Shown: in pieces, positions 49,326 through 63,086 of the stretch
Position numbering within the stretch: the first letter of the stretch is position 1
Layout: each line of letters starts with the position of its first letter
DNA from: Crossaster papposus
Taxonomy: Eukaryota > Echinodermata > Asteroidea > Velatida > Solasteridae
Length of the DNA stretch: 64,000 nt
Direction of reading: 5' to 3'
Assembly (NCBI GenBank): GCA_037893245.1
Contig: JBAIAA010000891.1
Span: 680,427 to 744,426 of the forward strand
The notes under the pieces: generated by a model
Told to the model about the DNA's origin: nothing
The model's database searches: none
What the model saw: the letters and a program-made list of their open reading frames with translations, nothing else
Made by a program: the position numbers and the translations under genes

Positions 49326-52184
49326 TTCTTATGCACACTTCTTTCCCTTTACATATTTCTTATGCACACTTCTTTCCCTTTACATATTTCTTATGCACAC
49401 TTCTTTCCCTTTACATATTTCTTATGCACACTTCTTTCCCTTTACATATTTCTTATGCACACTTCTTTCCCTTTACATATTTCTTATGCACACTTCTTTC
49501 CCTTTACATATTTCTTATGCACACTTCTTTCCCTTTACATATTTCTTATGCACACTTCTTTCCCTTTACATATTTCTTATGCACACTTCTTTCCCTTTAC
49601 ATATTTCTTATGCACACTTCTTTCCCTTTACATATTTCTTATGCACACTTCTTTCCCTTTACATATTTCTTATGCACACTTCTTTCCCTTTACATATTTC
49701 TTATGCACACTTCTTTCCCTTTACATATTTCTTATGCACACTTCTTTCCCTTTACATATTTCTTATGCACACTTCTTTCCCTTTACATATTTCTTATGCA
49801 CACTTCTTTCCCTTTACATATTTCTTATGCACACTTCTTTCCCTTTACATATTTCTTATGCACACTTCTTTCCCTTTACATATTTCTTATGCACACTTCT
49901 TTCCCTTTACATATTTCTTATGCACACTTCTTTCCCTTTACATATTTCTTATGCACACTTCTTTCCCTTTACATATTTCTTATGCACACTTCTTTCCCTT
50001 TACATATTTCTTATGCACACTTCTTTCCCTTTACATATTTCTTATGCACACTTCTTTCCCTTTACATATTTCTTATGCACACTTCTTTCCCTTTACATAT
50101 TTCTTATGCACACTTCTTTCCCTTTACATATTTCTTATGCACACTTCTTTCCCTTTACATATTTCTTATGCACACTTCTTTCCCTTTACATATTTCTTAT
50201 GCACACTTATTTCCCTTTACATATTTCTTATGCACACTTATTTCCCTTTACATATTTCTTATGCACACTTCTTTCCCTTTACATATTTCTTATGCACACT
50301 TCTTTCCCTTTACATATTTCTTATGCACACTTCTTTCCCTTTACATATTTCTTATGCACACTTCTTTCCCTTTACATATTTCTTATGCACACTTCTTTCC
50401 CTTTACATATTTCTTATGCACACTTCTTTCCCTTTACATATTTCTTATGCACACTTCTTTCCCTTTACATATTTCTTATGTACACTTCTTTCCCTTTACA
50501 TATTTCTTATGCACACTTCTTTCCCTTTACATATTTCTTATGCACACTTCTTTCCCTTTACATATTTCTTATGCACACTTCTTTCCCTTTACATATTTCT
50601 TATGCACACTTCTTTCCCTTTACATATTTCTTATGCACAATTCTTTCCCTTTACATATTTCTTATGCACACTTCTTTCCCTTTACATATTTAACTCGAGG
50701 GCTTGTTCCCACATCATGTGTTTATTTCTTATGCACACTTCTTTCCCTTTACATATTTCTTATGCACACTTCTTTCCCTTTACATATTTCTTATGCACAC
50801 TTCTTTCCCTTTACATATTTCTTATGCACACTTCTTTCCCTTTACATATTTCTTATGCACACTTCTTTCCCTTTACATATTTCTTATGCACACTTCTTTC
50901 CCTTTACATATTTCTTATGCACACTTCTTTCCCTTTACATATTTCTTATGCACACTTCTTTCCCTTTACATATTTCTTATGCACACTTCTTTCCCTTTAC
51001 ATATTTCTTATGCACACTTCTTTCCCTTTACATATTTCTTATGCACACTTCTTTCCCTTTACATATTTCTTATGCACACTTCTTTCCCTTTACATATTTC
51101 TTATGCACACTTCTTTCCCTTTACATATTTCTTATGCACACTTCTTTCCCTTTACATATTTCTTATGCACACTTCTTTCCCTTTACATATTTCTTATGCA
51201 CACTTCTTTCCCTTTACATATTTCTTATGCACACTTCTTTCCCTTTACATATTTCTTATGCACACTTCTTTCCCTTTACATATTTCTTATGCACACTTCT
51301 TTCCCTTTACATATTTCTTATGCACACTTCTTTCCCTTTACATATTTCTTATGCACACTTCTTTCCCTTTACATATTTCTTATGCACACTTCTTTCCCTT
51401 TACATATTTCTTATGCACACTTCTTTCCCTTTACATATTTCTTATGCACACTTCTTTCCCTTTACATATTTCTTATGCACACTTCTTTCCCTTTACATAT
51501 TTCTTATGCACACTTCTTTCCCTTTACATATTTCTTATGCACACTTCTTTCCCTTTACATATTTCTTATGCACACTTCTTTCCCTTTACATATTTCTTAT
51601 GCACACTTCTTTCCCTTTACATATTTCTTATGCACACTTCTTTCCCTTTACATATTTCTTATGCACACTTCTTTCCCTTTACATATTTCTTATGCACACT
51701 TCTTTCCCTTTACATATTTCTTATGCACACTTCTTTCCCTTTACATATTTCTTATGCACACTTCTTTCCCTTTACATATTTCTTATGCACACTTCTTTCC
51801 CTTTACATATTTCTTATGCACACTTCTTTCCCTTTACATATTTCTTATGCACACTTCTTTCCCTTTACATATTTCTTATGCACACTTCTTTCCCTTTACA
51901 TATTTCTTATGCACACTTCTTTCCCTTTACATATTTCTTATGCACACTTCTTTCCCTTTACATATTTCTTATGCACACTTCTTTCCCTTTACATATTTCT
52001 TATGCACACTTCTTTCCCTTTACATATTTCTTATGCACACTTCTTTCCCTTTACATATTTCTTATGCACACTTCTTTCCCTTTACATATTTCTTATGCAC
52101 ACTTCTTTCCCTTTACATATTTCTTATGCACACTTCTTTCCCTTTACATATTTCTTATGCACACTTCTTTCCCTTTACATATTT

Positions 52185-52502
52185 AACTCGAGGGCTTGTT
52201 CCCACATCATGTGTTTCTATTTCTTATGCACACTTCTTTCCCTTTACATATTCTTATGCACACTTCTTTCCCTTTACATATTTCTTATGCACACTTCTTT
52301 CCCTTTACATATTTCTTATGCACACTTCTTTCCCTTTACATATTTCTTATGCACACTTCTTTCCCTTTACATATTTCTTATGCACACTTCTTTCCCTTTA
52401 CATATTTCTTATGCACACTTCTTTCCCTTTACATATTTCTTATGCACACTTCTTTCCCTTTACATATTTCTTATGCACACTTCTTTCCCTTTACATATTT
52501 TC
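52185..52502. repeat. Insert with 2-bp gain and nearby single-base indels
   Basis: The insert ends TGTTTCTATTTC, two bases longer than all others. A one-base loss (ACATATTCTTATG, near 52251) and a one-base gain (ATATTTTCTTATG, near 52500) follow within 320 bp. Indels are otherwise very rare in the array. Confidence 0.88.
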
Positions 52503-54739
52503 TTATGCACACTTCTTTCCCTTTACATATTTCTTATGCACACTTCTTTCCCTTTACATATTTCTTATGCACACTTCTTTCCCTTTACATATTTCTTATG
52601 CACACTTCTTTCCCTTTACATATTTCTTATGCACACTTCTTTCCCTTTACATATTTCTTATGCACACTTCTTTCCCTTTACATATTTCTTATGCACACTT
52701 CTTTCCCTTTACATATTTCTTATGCACACTTCTTTCCCTTTACATATTTCTTATGCACACTTCTTTCCCTTTACATATTTCTTATGCACACTTCTTTCCC
52801 TTTACATATTTCTTATGCACACTTCTTTCCCTTTACATATTTCTTATGCACACTTCTTTCCCTTTACATATTTCTTATGCACACTTCTTTCCCTTTACAT
52901 ATTTCTTATGCACACTTCTTTCCCTTTACATATTTCTTATGCACACTTCTTTCCCTTTACATATTTCTTATGCACACTTCTTTCCCTTTACATATTTCTT
53001 ATGCACACTTCTTTCCCTTTACATATTTCTTATGCACACTTCTTTCCCTTTACATATTTCTTATGCACACTTCTTTCCCTTTACATATTTCTTATGCACA
53101 CTTCTTTCCCTTTACATATTTCTTATGCACACTTCTTTCCCTTTACATATTTCTTATGCACACTTCTTTCCCTTTACATATTTCTTATGCACACTTCTTT
53201 CCCTTTACATATTTCTTATGCACACTTCTTTCCCTTTACATATTTCTTATGCACACTTCTTTCCCTTTACATATTTCTTATGCACACTTCTTTCCCTTTA
53301 CATATTTCTTATGCACACTTCTTTCCCTTTACATATTTCTTATGCACACTTCTTTCCCTTTACATATTTCTTATGCACACTTCTTTCCCTTTACATATTT
53401 CTTATGCACACTTCTTTCCCTTTACATATTTCTTATGCACACTTCTTTCCCTTTACATATTTCTTATGCACACTTCTTTCCCTTTACATATTTCTTATGC
53501 ACACTTCTTTCCCTTTACATATTTCTTATGCACACTTCTTTCCCTTTACATATTTCTTATGCACACTTCTTTCCCTTTACATATTTCTTATGCACACTTC
53601 TTTCCCTTTACATATTTCTTATGCACACTTCTTTCCCTTTACATATTTAACTCGAGGGCTTGTTCCCACATCATGTGTTTATTTCTTATGCACACTTCTT
53701 TCCCTTTACATATTTCTTATGCACACTTCTTTCCCTTTACATATTTCTTATGCACACTTCTTTCCCTTTACATATTTCTTATGCACACTTCTTTCCCTTT
53801 ACATATTTCTTATGCACACTTCTTTCCCTTTACATATTTCTTATGCACACTTCTTTCCCTTTACATATTTCTTATGCACACTTCTTTCCCTTTACATATT
53901 TCTTATGCACACTTCTTTCCCTTTACATATTTCTTATGCACACTTCTTTCCCTTTACATATTTCTTATGCACACTTCTTTCCCTTTACATATTTCTTATG
54001 CACACTTCTTTCCCTTTACATATTTCTTATGCACACCTTCTTTCCCTTTACATATTTCTTATGCACACTTCTTTCCCTTTACATATTTCTTATGCACACT
54101 TCTTTCCCTTTACATATTTCTTATGCACACGTCTTTCCCTTTACATATTTCTTATGCACACTTCTTTCCCTTTACATATTTCTTATGCACACTTCTTTCC
54201 CTTTACATATTTCTTATGCACACTTCTTTCCCTTTACATATTTCTTATGCACACTTCTTTCCCTTTACATATTTCTTATGCACACTTCTTTCCCTTTACA
54301 TATTTCTTATGCACACTTCTTTCCCTTTACATATTTCTTATGCACACTTCTTTCCCTTTACATATTTCTTATGCACACTTCTTTCCCTTTACATATTTCT
54401 TATGCACACTTCTTTCCCTTTACATATTTCTTATGCACACTTCTTTCCCTTTACATATTTCTTATGCACACTTCTTTCCCTTTACATATTTCTTATGCAC
54501 ACTTCTTTCCCTTTACATATTTCTTATGCACACTTCTTTCCCTTTACATATTTCTTATGCACACTTCTTTCCCTTTACATATTTCTTATGCACACTTCTT
54601 TCCCTTTACATATTTCGTATGCACACTTATTTCCCTTTACATATTTCTTATGCACACTTCTTTCCCTTTACATATTTCTTATGCACACTTCTTTCCCTTT
54701 ATATATTTCTTATGCACACTTCTTTCCCTTTACATATTT

Positions 54740-55493
54740 AACTGGAGGGCTTGTTCCCACATCATGTGTTTATTTCTTATGCACACTTCTTTCCCTTTAC
54801 ATATTTCTTATGCACACTTCTTTCCCTTTACATATTTCTTATGCACACTTCTTTCCCTTTACATATTTCTTATGCACACTTCTTTCCCTTTACATATTTC
54901 TTATGCACACTTCTTTCCCTTTACATATTTATTATGCACACTTCTTTCCCTTTACATATTTCTTATGCACACTTCTTTCCCTTTACATATTTCTTATGCA
55001 CACTTCTTTCCCTTTACATATTTAACTCGAGGGCTTGTTCCCACATCATGTGTTTATTTATTATGCACACTTCTTTCCCTTTACATATTTCTTATGCACA
55101 CTTATTTCCCTTTACATATTTCTTATGCACACTTCTTTCCCTTTACATATTTCTTATGCACACTTCTTTCCCTTTACATATTTCTTATGCACACTTCTTT
55201 CCCTTTACATATTTCTTATGCACACTTCTTTCCCTTTACATATTTCTTATGCACACTTCTTTCCCTTTACATATTTCTTATGCACACTTCTTTCCCTTTA
55301 CATATTTCTTATGCACACTTCTTTCCCTTTACATATTTCTTATGCACACTTCTTTCCCTTTACATATTTCTTATGCACACTTCTTTCCCTTTACATATTT
55401 CTTATGCACACTTCTTTCCCTTTACATATTTCTTATGCACACTTCTTTCCCTTTACATATTTCTTATGCACACTTCTTTCCCTTTACATATTT
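54740..55493. repeat. 4918-bp-offset duplicated block, copy 1
   Basis: Inserts at 54740, 55024 and 55494 are spaced 284 and 470 bp (8 and 14 monomers), as at 59658, 59942 and 60412. In both copies the middle insert is followed by TTTATTATGC. The first insert here has AACTGGAGGG, which destroys the XhoI site; its partner does not, so this is a later change. Confidence 0.92.
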
Positions 55494-57219
55494 AACTCGA
55501 GGGCTTGTTCCCACATCATGTGTTTATTTCTTATGCACACTTCTTTCCCTTTACATATTTCTTATGCACACTTCTTTCCCTTTACATATTTCTTATGCAC
55601 ACTTCTTTCCCTTTACATATTTCTTATGCACACTTCTTTCCCTTTACATATTTCTTATGCACACTTCTTTCCCTTTACATATTTCTTATGCACACTTCTT
55701 TCCCTTTACATATTTCTTATGCACACTTCTTTCCCTTTACATATTTCTTATGCACACTTCTTTCCCTTTACATATTTCTTATGCACACTTCTTTCCCTTT
55801 ACATATTTCTTATGCACACTTCTTTCCCTTTACATATTTCTTATGCACACTTCTTTCCCTTTACATATTTCTTATGCACACTTCTTTCCCTTTACATATT
55901 TCTTATGCACACTTCTTTCCCTTTACATATTTCTTATGCACACTTCTTTCCCTTTACATATTTCTTATGCACACTTCTTTCCCTTTACATATTTCTTATG
56001 CACACTTCTTTCCCTTTACATATTTCTTATGCACACTTCTTTCCCTTTACATATTTCTTATGCACACTTCTTTCCCTTTACATATTTCTTATGCACACTT
56101 CTTTCCCTTTACATATTTCTTATGCACACTTCTTTCCCTTTACATATTTCTTATGCACACTTCTTTCCCTTTACATATTTCTTATGCACACTTCTTTCCC
56201 TTTACATATTTCTTATGCACACTTCTTTCCCTTTACATATTTCTTATGCACACTTCTTTCCCTTTACATATTTAACTCGAGGGCTTGTTCCCACATCATG
56301 TGTTTATTTCTTATGCACACTTCTTTCCCTTTACATATTTAACTCGAGGGCTTGTTCCCACATCATGTGTTTATTTCTTATGCACACTTCTTTCCCTTTA
56401 CATATTTCTTATGCACACTTCTTTCCCTTTACATATTTCTTATGCACACTTCTTTCCCTTTACATATTTCTTATGCACACTTCTTTCCCTTTACATATTT
56501 CTTATGCACACTTCTTTCCCTTTACATATTTCTTATGCACACTTCTTTCCCTTTACATATTTAACTCGAGGGCTTGTTCCAACATCATGTGTTTATTTCT
56601 TATGCACACTTCTTTCCCTTTACATATTTCTTATGCACACTTCTTTCCCTTTACATATTTCTTATGCACACTTCTTTCCCTTTACATATTTCTTATGCAC
56701 ACTTCTTTCCCTTTACATATTTCTTATGCACACTTCTTTCCCTTTACATATTTCTTATGCACACTTCTTTCCCTTTACATATTTCTTATGCACACTTCTT
56801 TCCCTTTACATATTTCTTATGCACACTTCTTTCCCTTTACATATTTCTTATGCACACTTCTTTCCCTTTACATATTTCTTATGCACACTTCTTTCCCTTT
56901 ACATATTTCTTATGCACACTTCTTTCCCTTTACATATTTCTTATGCACACTTCTTTCCCTTTACATATTTCTTATGCACACTTCTTTCCCTTTACATATT
57001 TCTTATGCACACTTCTTTCCCTTTACATATTTCTTATGCACACTTCTTTCCCTTTACATATTTCTTATGCACACCTTCTTTCCCTTTACATATTTCTTAT
57101 GCACACTTCTTTCCCTTTACATATTTCTTATGCACACTTCTTTCCCTTTACATATTTCTTATGCACACGTCTTTCCCTTTACATATTTCTTATGCACACT
57201 TCTTTCCCTTTACATATTT
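55494..57219. repeat. 1726-bp tandem repeat, copy 1
   Basis: Inserts at 55494, 56274, 56341 and 56563, the last with TTCCAACATC, then ACACCTTC (one added C, near 57071) and ACACGTC (near 57165). All recur 1726 bp on. The last two marks also occur at 54033 and 54127, the same 94 bp apart. Confidence 0.94.
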
Positions 57220-58945
57220 AACTCGAGGGCTTGTTCCCACATCATGTGTTTATTTCTTATGCACACTTCTTTCCCTTTACATATTTCTTATGCACACTTC
57301 TTTCCCTTTACATATTTCTTATGCACACTTCTTTCCCTTTACATATTTCTTATGCACACTTCTTTCCCTTTACATATTTCTTATGCACACTTCTTTCCCT
57401 TTACATATTTCTTATGCACACTTCTTTCCCTTTACATATTTCTTATGCACACTTCTTTCCCTTTACATATTTCTTATGCACACTTCTTTCCCTTTACATA
57501 TTTCTTATGCACACTTCTTTCCCTTTACATATTTCTTATGCACACTTCTTTCCCTTTACATATTTCTTATGCACACTTCTTTCCCTTTACATATTTCTTA
57601 TGCACACTTCTTTCCCTTTACATATTTCTTATGCACACTTCTTTCCCTTTACATATTTCTTATGCACACTTCTTTCCCTTTACATATTTCTTATGCACAC
57701 TTCTTTCCCTTTACATATTTCTTATGCACACTTCTTTCCCTTTACATATTTCTTATGCACACTTCTTTCCCTTTACATATTTCTTATGCACACTTCTTTC
57801 CCTTTACATATTTCTTATGCACACTTCTTTCCCTTTACATATTTCTTATGCACACTTCTTTCCCTTTACATATTTCTTATGCACACTTCTTTCCCTTTAC
57901 ATATTTCTTATGCACACTTCTTTCCCTTTACATATTTCTTATGCACACTTCTTTCCCTTTACATATTTCTTATGCACACTTCTTTCCCTTTACATATTTA
58001 ACTCGAGGGCTTGTTCCCACATCATGTGTTTATTTCTTATGCACACTTCTTTCCCTTTACATATTTAACTCGAGGGCTTGTTCCCACATCATGTGTTTAT
58101 TTCTTATGCACACTTCTTTCCCTTTACATATTTCTTATGCACACTTCTTTCCCTTTACATATTTCTTATGCACACTTCTTTCCCTTTACATATTTCTTAT
58201 GCACACTTCTTTCCCTTTACATATTTCTTATGCACACTTCTTTCCCTTTACATATTTCTTATGCACACTTCTTTCCCTTTACATATTTAACTCGAGGGCT
58301 TGTTCCAACATCATGTGTTTATTTCTTATGCACACTTCTTTCCCTTTACATATTTCTTATGCACACTTCTTTCCCTTTACATATTTCTTATGCACACTTC
58401 TTTCCCTTTACATATTTCTTATGCACACTTCTTTCCCTTTACATATTTCTTATGCACACTTCTTTCCCTTTACATATTTCTTATGCACACTTCTTTCCCT
58501 TTACATATTTCTTATGCACACTTCTTTCCCTTTACATATTTCTTATGCACACTTCTTTCCCTTTACATATTTCTTATGCACACTTCTTTCCCTTTACATA
58601 TTTCTTATGCACACTTCTTTCCCTTTACATATTTCTTATGCACACTTCTTTCCCTTTACATATTTCTTATGCACACTTCTTTCCCTTTACATATTTCTTA
58701 TGCACACTTCTTTCCCTTTACATATTTCTTATGCACACTTCTTTCCCTTTACATATTTCTTATGCACACTTCTTTCCCTTTACATATTTCTTATGCACAC
58801 CTTCTTTCCCTTTACATATTTCTTATGCACACTTCTTTCCCTTTACATATTTCTTATGCACACTTCTTTCCCTTTACATATTTCTTATGCACACGTCTTT
58901 CCCTTTACATATTTCTTATGCACACTTCTTTCCCTTTACATATTT
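57220..58945. repeat. 1726-bp tandem repeat, copy 2
   Basis: Inserts at 57220, 58000, 58067 and 58289 with the same TTCCAACATC, ACACCTTC (58797) and ACACGTC (58891) marks. I saw no difference from copy 1. Confidence 0.93.
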
Positions 58946-59657
58946 CTTATGCACACTTCTTTCCCTTTACATATTTCTTATGCACACTTCTTTCCCTTTA
59001 CATATTTCTTATGCACACTTCTTTCCCTTTACATATTTCTTATGCACACTTCTTTCCTTTACATATTTCTTATGCACACTTCTTTCCCTTTACATATTTC
59101 TTATGCACACTTCTTTCCCTTTACATATTTCTTATGCACACTTCTTTCCCTTTACATATTTCTTATGCACACTTCTTTCCCTTTACATATTTCTTATGCA
59201 CACTTCTTTCCCTTTACATATTTCTTATGCACACTTCTTTCCCTTTACATATTTCTTATGCACACTTCTTTCCCTTTACATATTTCTTATGCACACTTCT
59301 TTCCCTTTACATATTTCTTATGCACACTTCTTTCCCTTTACATATTTCGTATGCACACTTATTTCCCTTTACATATTTCTTATGCACACTTCTTTTCCTT
59401 TACATATTTCTTATGCACACTTCTTTCCCTTTACATATTTCTTATGCACACTTCTTTCCCTTTACATATTTCTTATGCACACTTCTTTCCCTTTACATAT
59501 TTCTTATGCACACTTCTTTCCCTTTACATATTTCTTATGCACACTTCTTTCCCTTTACATATTTCTTATGCACACTTCTTTCCCTTTACATATTTCTTAT
59601 GCACACTTCTTTCCCTTTATATATTTCTTATGCACACTTCTTTCCCTTTACATATTT

Positions 59658-60411
59658 AACTCGAGGGCTTGTTCCCACATCATGTGTTTATTTCTTATGC
59701 ACACTTCTTTCCCTTTACATATTTCTTATGCACACTTCTTTCCCTTTACATATTTCTTATGCACACTTCTTTCCCTTTACATATTTCTTATGCACACTTC
59801 TTTCCCTTTACATATTTCTTATGCACACTTCTTTCCCTTTACATATTTATTATGCACACTTCTTTCCCTTTACATATTTCTTATGCACACTTCTTTCCCT
59901 TTACATATTTCTTATGCACACTTCTTTCCCTTTACATATTTAACTCGAGGGCTTGTTCCCACATCATGTGTTTATTTATTATGCACACTTCTTTCCCTTT
60001 ACATATTTCTTATGCACACTTATTTCCCTTTACATATTTCTTATGCACACTTCTTTCCCTTTACATATTTCTTATGCACACTTCTTTCCCTTTACATATT
60101 TCTTATGCACACTTCTTTCCCTTTACATATTTCTTATGCACACTTCTTTCCCTTTACATATTTCTTATGCACACTTCTTTCCCTTTACATATTTCTTATG
60201 CACACTTCTTTCCCTTTACATATTTCTTATGCACACTTCTTTCCCTTTACATATTTCTTATGCACACTTCTTTCCCTTTACATATTTCTTATGCACACTT
60301 CTTTCCCTTTACATATTTCTTATGCACACTTCTTTCCCTTTACATATTTCTTATGCACACTTCTTTCCCTTTACATATTTCTTATGCACACTTCTTTCCC
60401 TTTACATATTT
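59658..60411. repeat. 4918-bp-offset duplicated block, copy 2
   Basis: Partner of 54740-55493 with the same insert spacing and the ACTTATTTCCC mark after the middle insert (near 60020 and 55102). Confidence 0.92.
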
Positions 60412-61315
60412 AACTCGAGGGCTTGTTCCCACATCATGTGTTTATTTCTTATGCACACTTCTTTCCCTTTACATATTTCTTATGCACACTTCTTTCCCTT
60501 TACATATTTCTTATGCACACTTCTTTCCCTTTACATATTTCTTATGCACACTTCTTTCCCTTTACATATTTCGTATGCACACTTCTTTCCCTTTACATAT
60601 TTCTTATGCACACTTCTTTCCCTTTACATATTTCTTATGCACACTTCTTTCCCTTTACATATTTCTTATGCACACTTCTTTCCCTTTACATATTTCTTAT
60701 GCACACTTCTTTCCCTTTACATATTTCTTATGCACACTTCTTTCCCTTTACATATTTCTTATGCACACTTCTTTCCCTTTACATATTTCTTATGCACACT
60801 TCTTTCCCTTTACATATTTCTTATGCACACTTCTTTCCCTTTACATATTTCTTATGCACACTTCTTTCCCTTTACATATTTCTTATGCACACTTCTTTCC
60901 CTTTACATATTTCTTATGCACACTTCTTTCCCTTTACATATTTCTTATGCACACTTCTTTCCCTTTACATATTTATTATGCACACTTTTTTCCCTTTACA
61001 TATTTCTTATGCACACTTCTTTCCCTTTACATATTTCTTATGCACACTTCTTTCCCTTTACATATTTCTTATGCACACTTCTTTCCCTTTACAAATTTCT
61101 TATGCACACTTCTTTCCCTTTACATATTTCTTATGCACACTTCTTTCCCTTTACATATTTCTTATGCACACTTCTTTCCCTTTACATATTTATTATGCAC
61201 ACTTCTTTCCCTTTACATATTTCTTATGCACACTTCTTTCCCTTTACATATTTATTATGCACACTTCTTTCCCTTTACATATTTCTTATGCACACTTCTT
61301 TCCCTTTACATATTT

Positions 61316-61754
61316 AACTCGAGGGCTTGTTCCAACATCATGTGTTTATTTCTTATGCACACTTCTTTCCCTTTACATATTTCTTATGCACACTTCTTTC
61401 CCTTTACATATTTCTTATGCACACTTCTTTCCCTTTACATATTTCTTATGCACATTTCTTTCCCTTTACATATTTCTTATGCACACTTCTTTCCCTTTAC
61501 ATATTTCTTATGCACACTTCTTTCCCTTTACATATTTCTTATGCACACTTCTTTCCCTTTACATATTTCTTATGCACACTTCTTTCCCTTTACATATTTC
61601 TTATGCACACTTCTTTCCCTTTACATATTTCTTATGCACACTTCTTTCCCTTTACATATTTCTAATGCACACTTCTTTCCCTTTACATATTTCTTATGCA
61701 CACTTCTTTCCCTTTACATATTTCTTATGCACACTTCTTTCCCTTTACATATTT
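61316..61754. repeat. TTCCAACATC insert block with TCTAATGC mark
   Basis: The insert with TTCCAACATC, a GCACATTTC unit and, just before the next insert, a TCTAATGC unit are all found again at 62710-63086 with two fewer monomers (11 against 13). The unit of amplification in this end region therefore spans more than the 1332-bp repeat alone. Confidence 0.88.
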
Positions 61755-63086
61755 AACTCGAGGGCTTGTTCCCACATCATGTGTTTATTTCTTATGCACA
61801 CTTCTTTCCCTTTACATATTTAACTCGAGGGCTTGTTCCCACATCATGTGTTTATTTCTTATGCACACTTCTTTCCCTTTACATATTTCTTATGCACACT
61901 TCTTTCCCTTTACATATTTCTTATGCACACTTCTTTCCCTTTACATATTTCTTATGCACACTTCTTTCCCTTTACATATTTCTTATGCACACTTCTTTCC
62001 CTTTACATATTTCTTATGCACACTTCTTTCCCTTTACATATTTAACTCGAGGGCTTGTTCCCACATCATGTGTTTATTTCTTATGCACACTTCTTTCCCT
62101 TTACATATTTAACTCGAGGGCTTGTTCCCACATCATGTGTTTATTTCTTATGCACACTTCTTTCCCTTTACATATTTCTTATGCACACTTCTTTCCCTTT
62201 ACATATTTCTTATGCACACTTCTTTCCCTTTACATATTTCTTATGCACACTTCTTTCCCTTTACATATTTCTTATGCACACTTCTTTCCCTTTACATATT
62301 TCTTATGCACACTTCTTTCCCTTTACATATTTCTTATGCACACTTCTTTCCCTTTACATATTTCTTATGCACACTTCTTTCCCTTTACATATTTCTTATG
62401 CACACTTCTTTCCCTTTACATATTTCTTATGCACACTTCTTTTCCTTTACATATTTCTTATGCACACTTCTTTCCCTTTACATATTTCTTATGCACACTT
62501 CTTTCCCTTTACATATTTAACTCGAGGGCTTGTTCCCACATCATGTGTTTATTTCGTATGCACACTTCTTTCCCTTTACATATTTCTTATGCACACTTCT
62601 TTCCCTTTACATATTTCTTATGCACACTTCTTTCCCTTTACATATTTCTTATGCACACTTCTTTCCCTTTACATATTTCTTATGCACACTTCTTTCCCTT
62701 TACATATTTAACTCGAGGGCTTGTTCCAACATCATGTGTTTATTTCTTATGCACATTTCTTTCCCTTTACATATTTCTTATGCACACTTCTTTCCCTTTA
62801 CATATTTCTTATGCACACTTCTTTCCCTTTACATATTTCTTATGCACACTTCTTTCCCTTTACATATTTCTTATGCACACTTCTTTCCCTTTACATATTT
62901 CTTATGCACACTTCTTTCCCTTTACATATTTCTTATGCACACTTCTTTCCCTTTACATATTTCTAATGCACACTTCTTTCCCTTTACATATTTCTTATGC
63001 ACACTTCTTTCCCTTTACATATTTCTTATGCACACTTCTTTCCCTTTACATATTTCTTATGCACACTTCTTTCCCTTTACATATTT
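61755..63086. repeat. 1332-bp tandem repeat, copy 1
   Basis: Inserts at 61755, 61822, 62044, 62111 and 62519 recur at 63087, 63154, 63376, 63443 and 63851. TTCGTATGC follows the insert at 62519 and again the one at 63851, and CTTTTCCTTT units near 62440 and 63772 also match. Confidence 0.94.
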
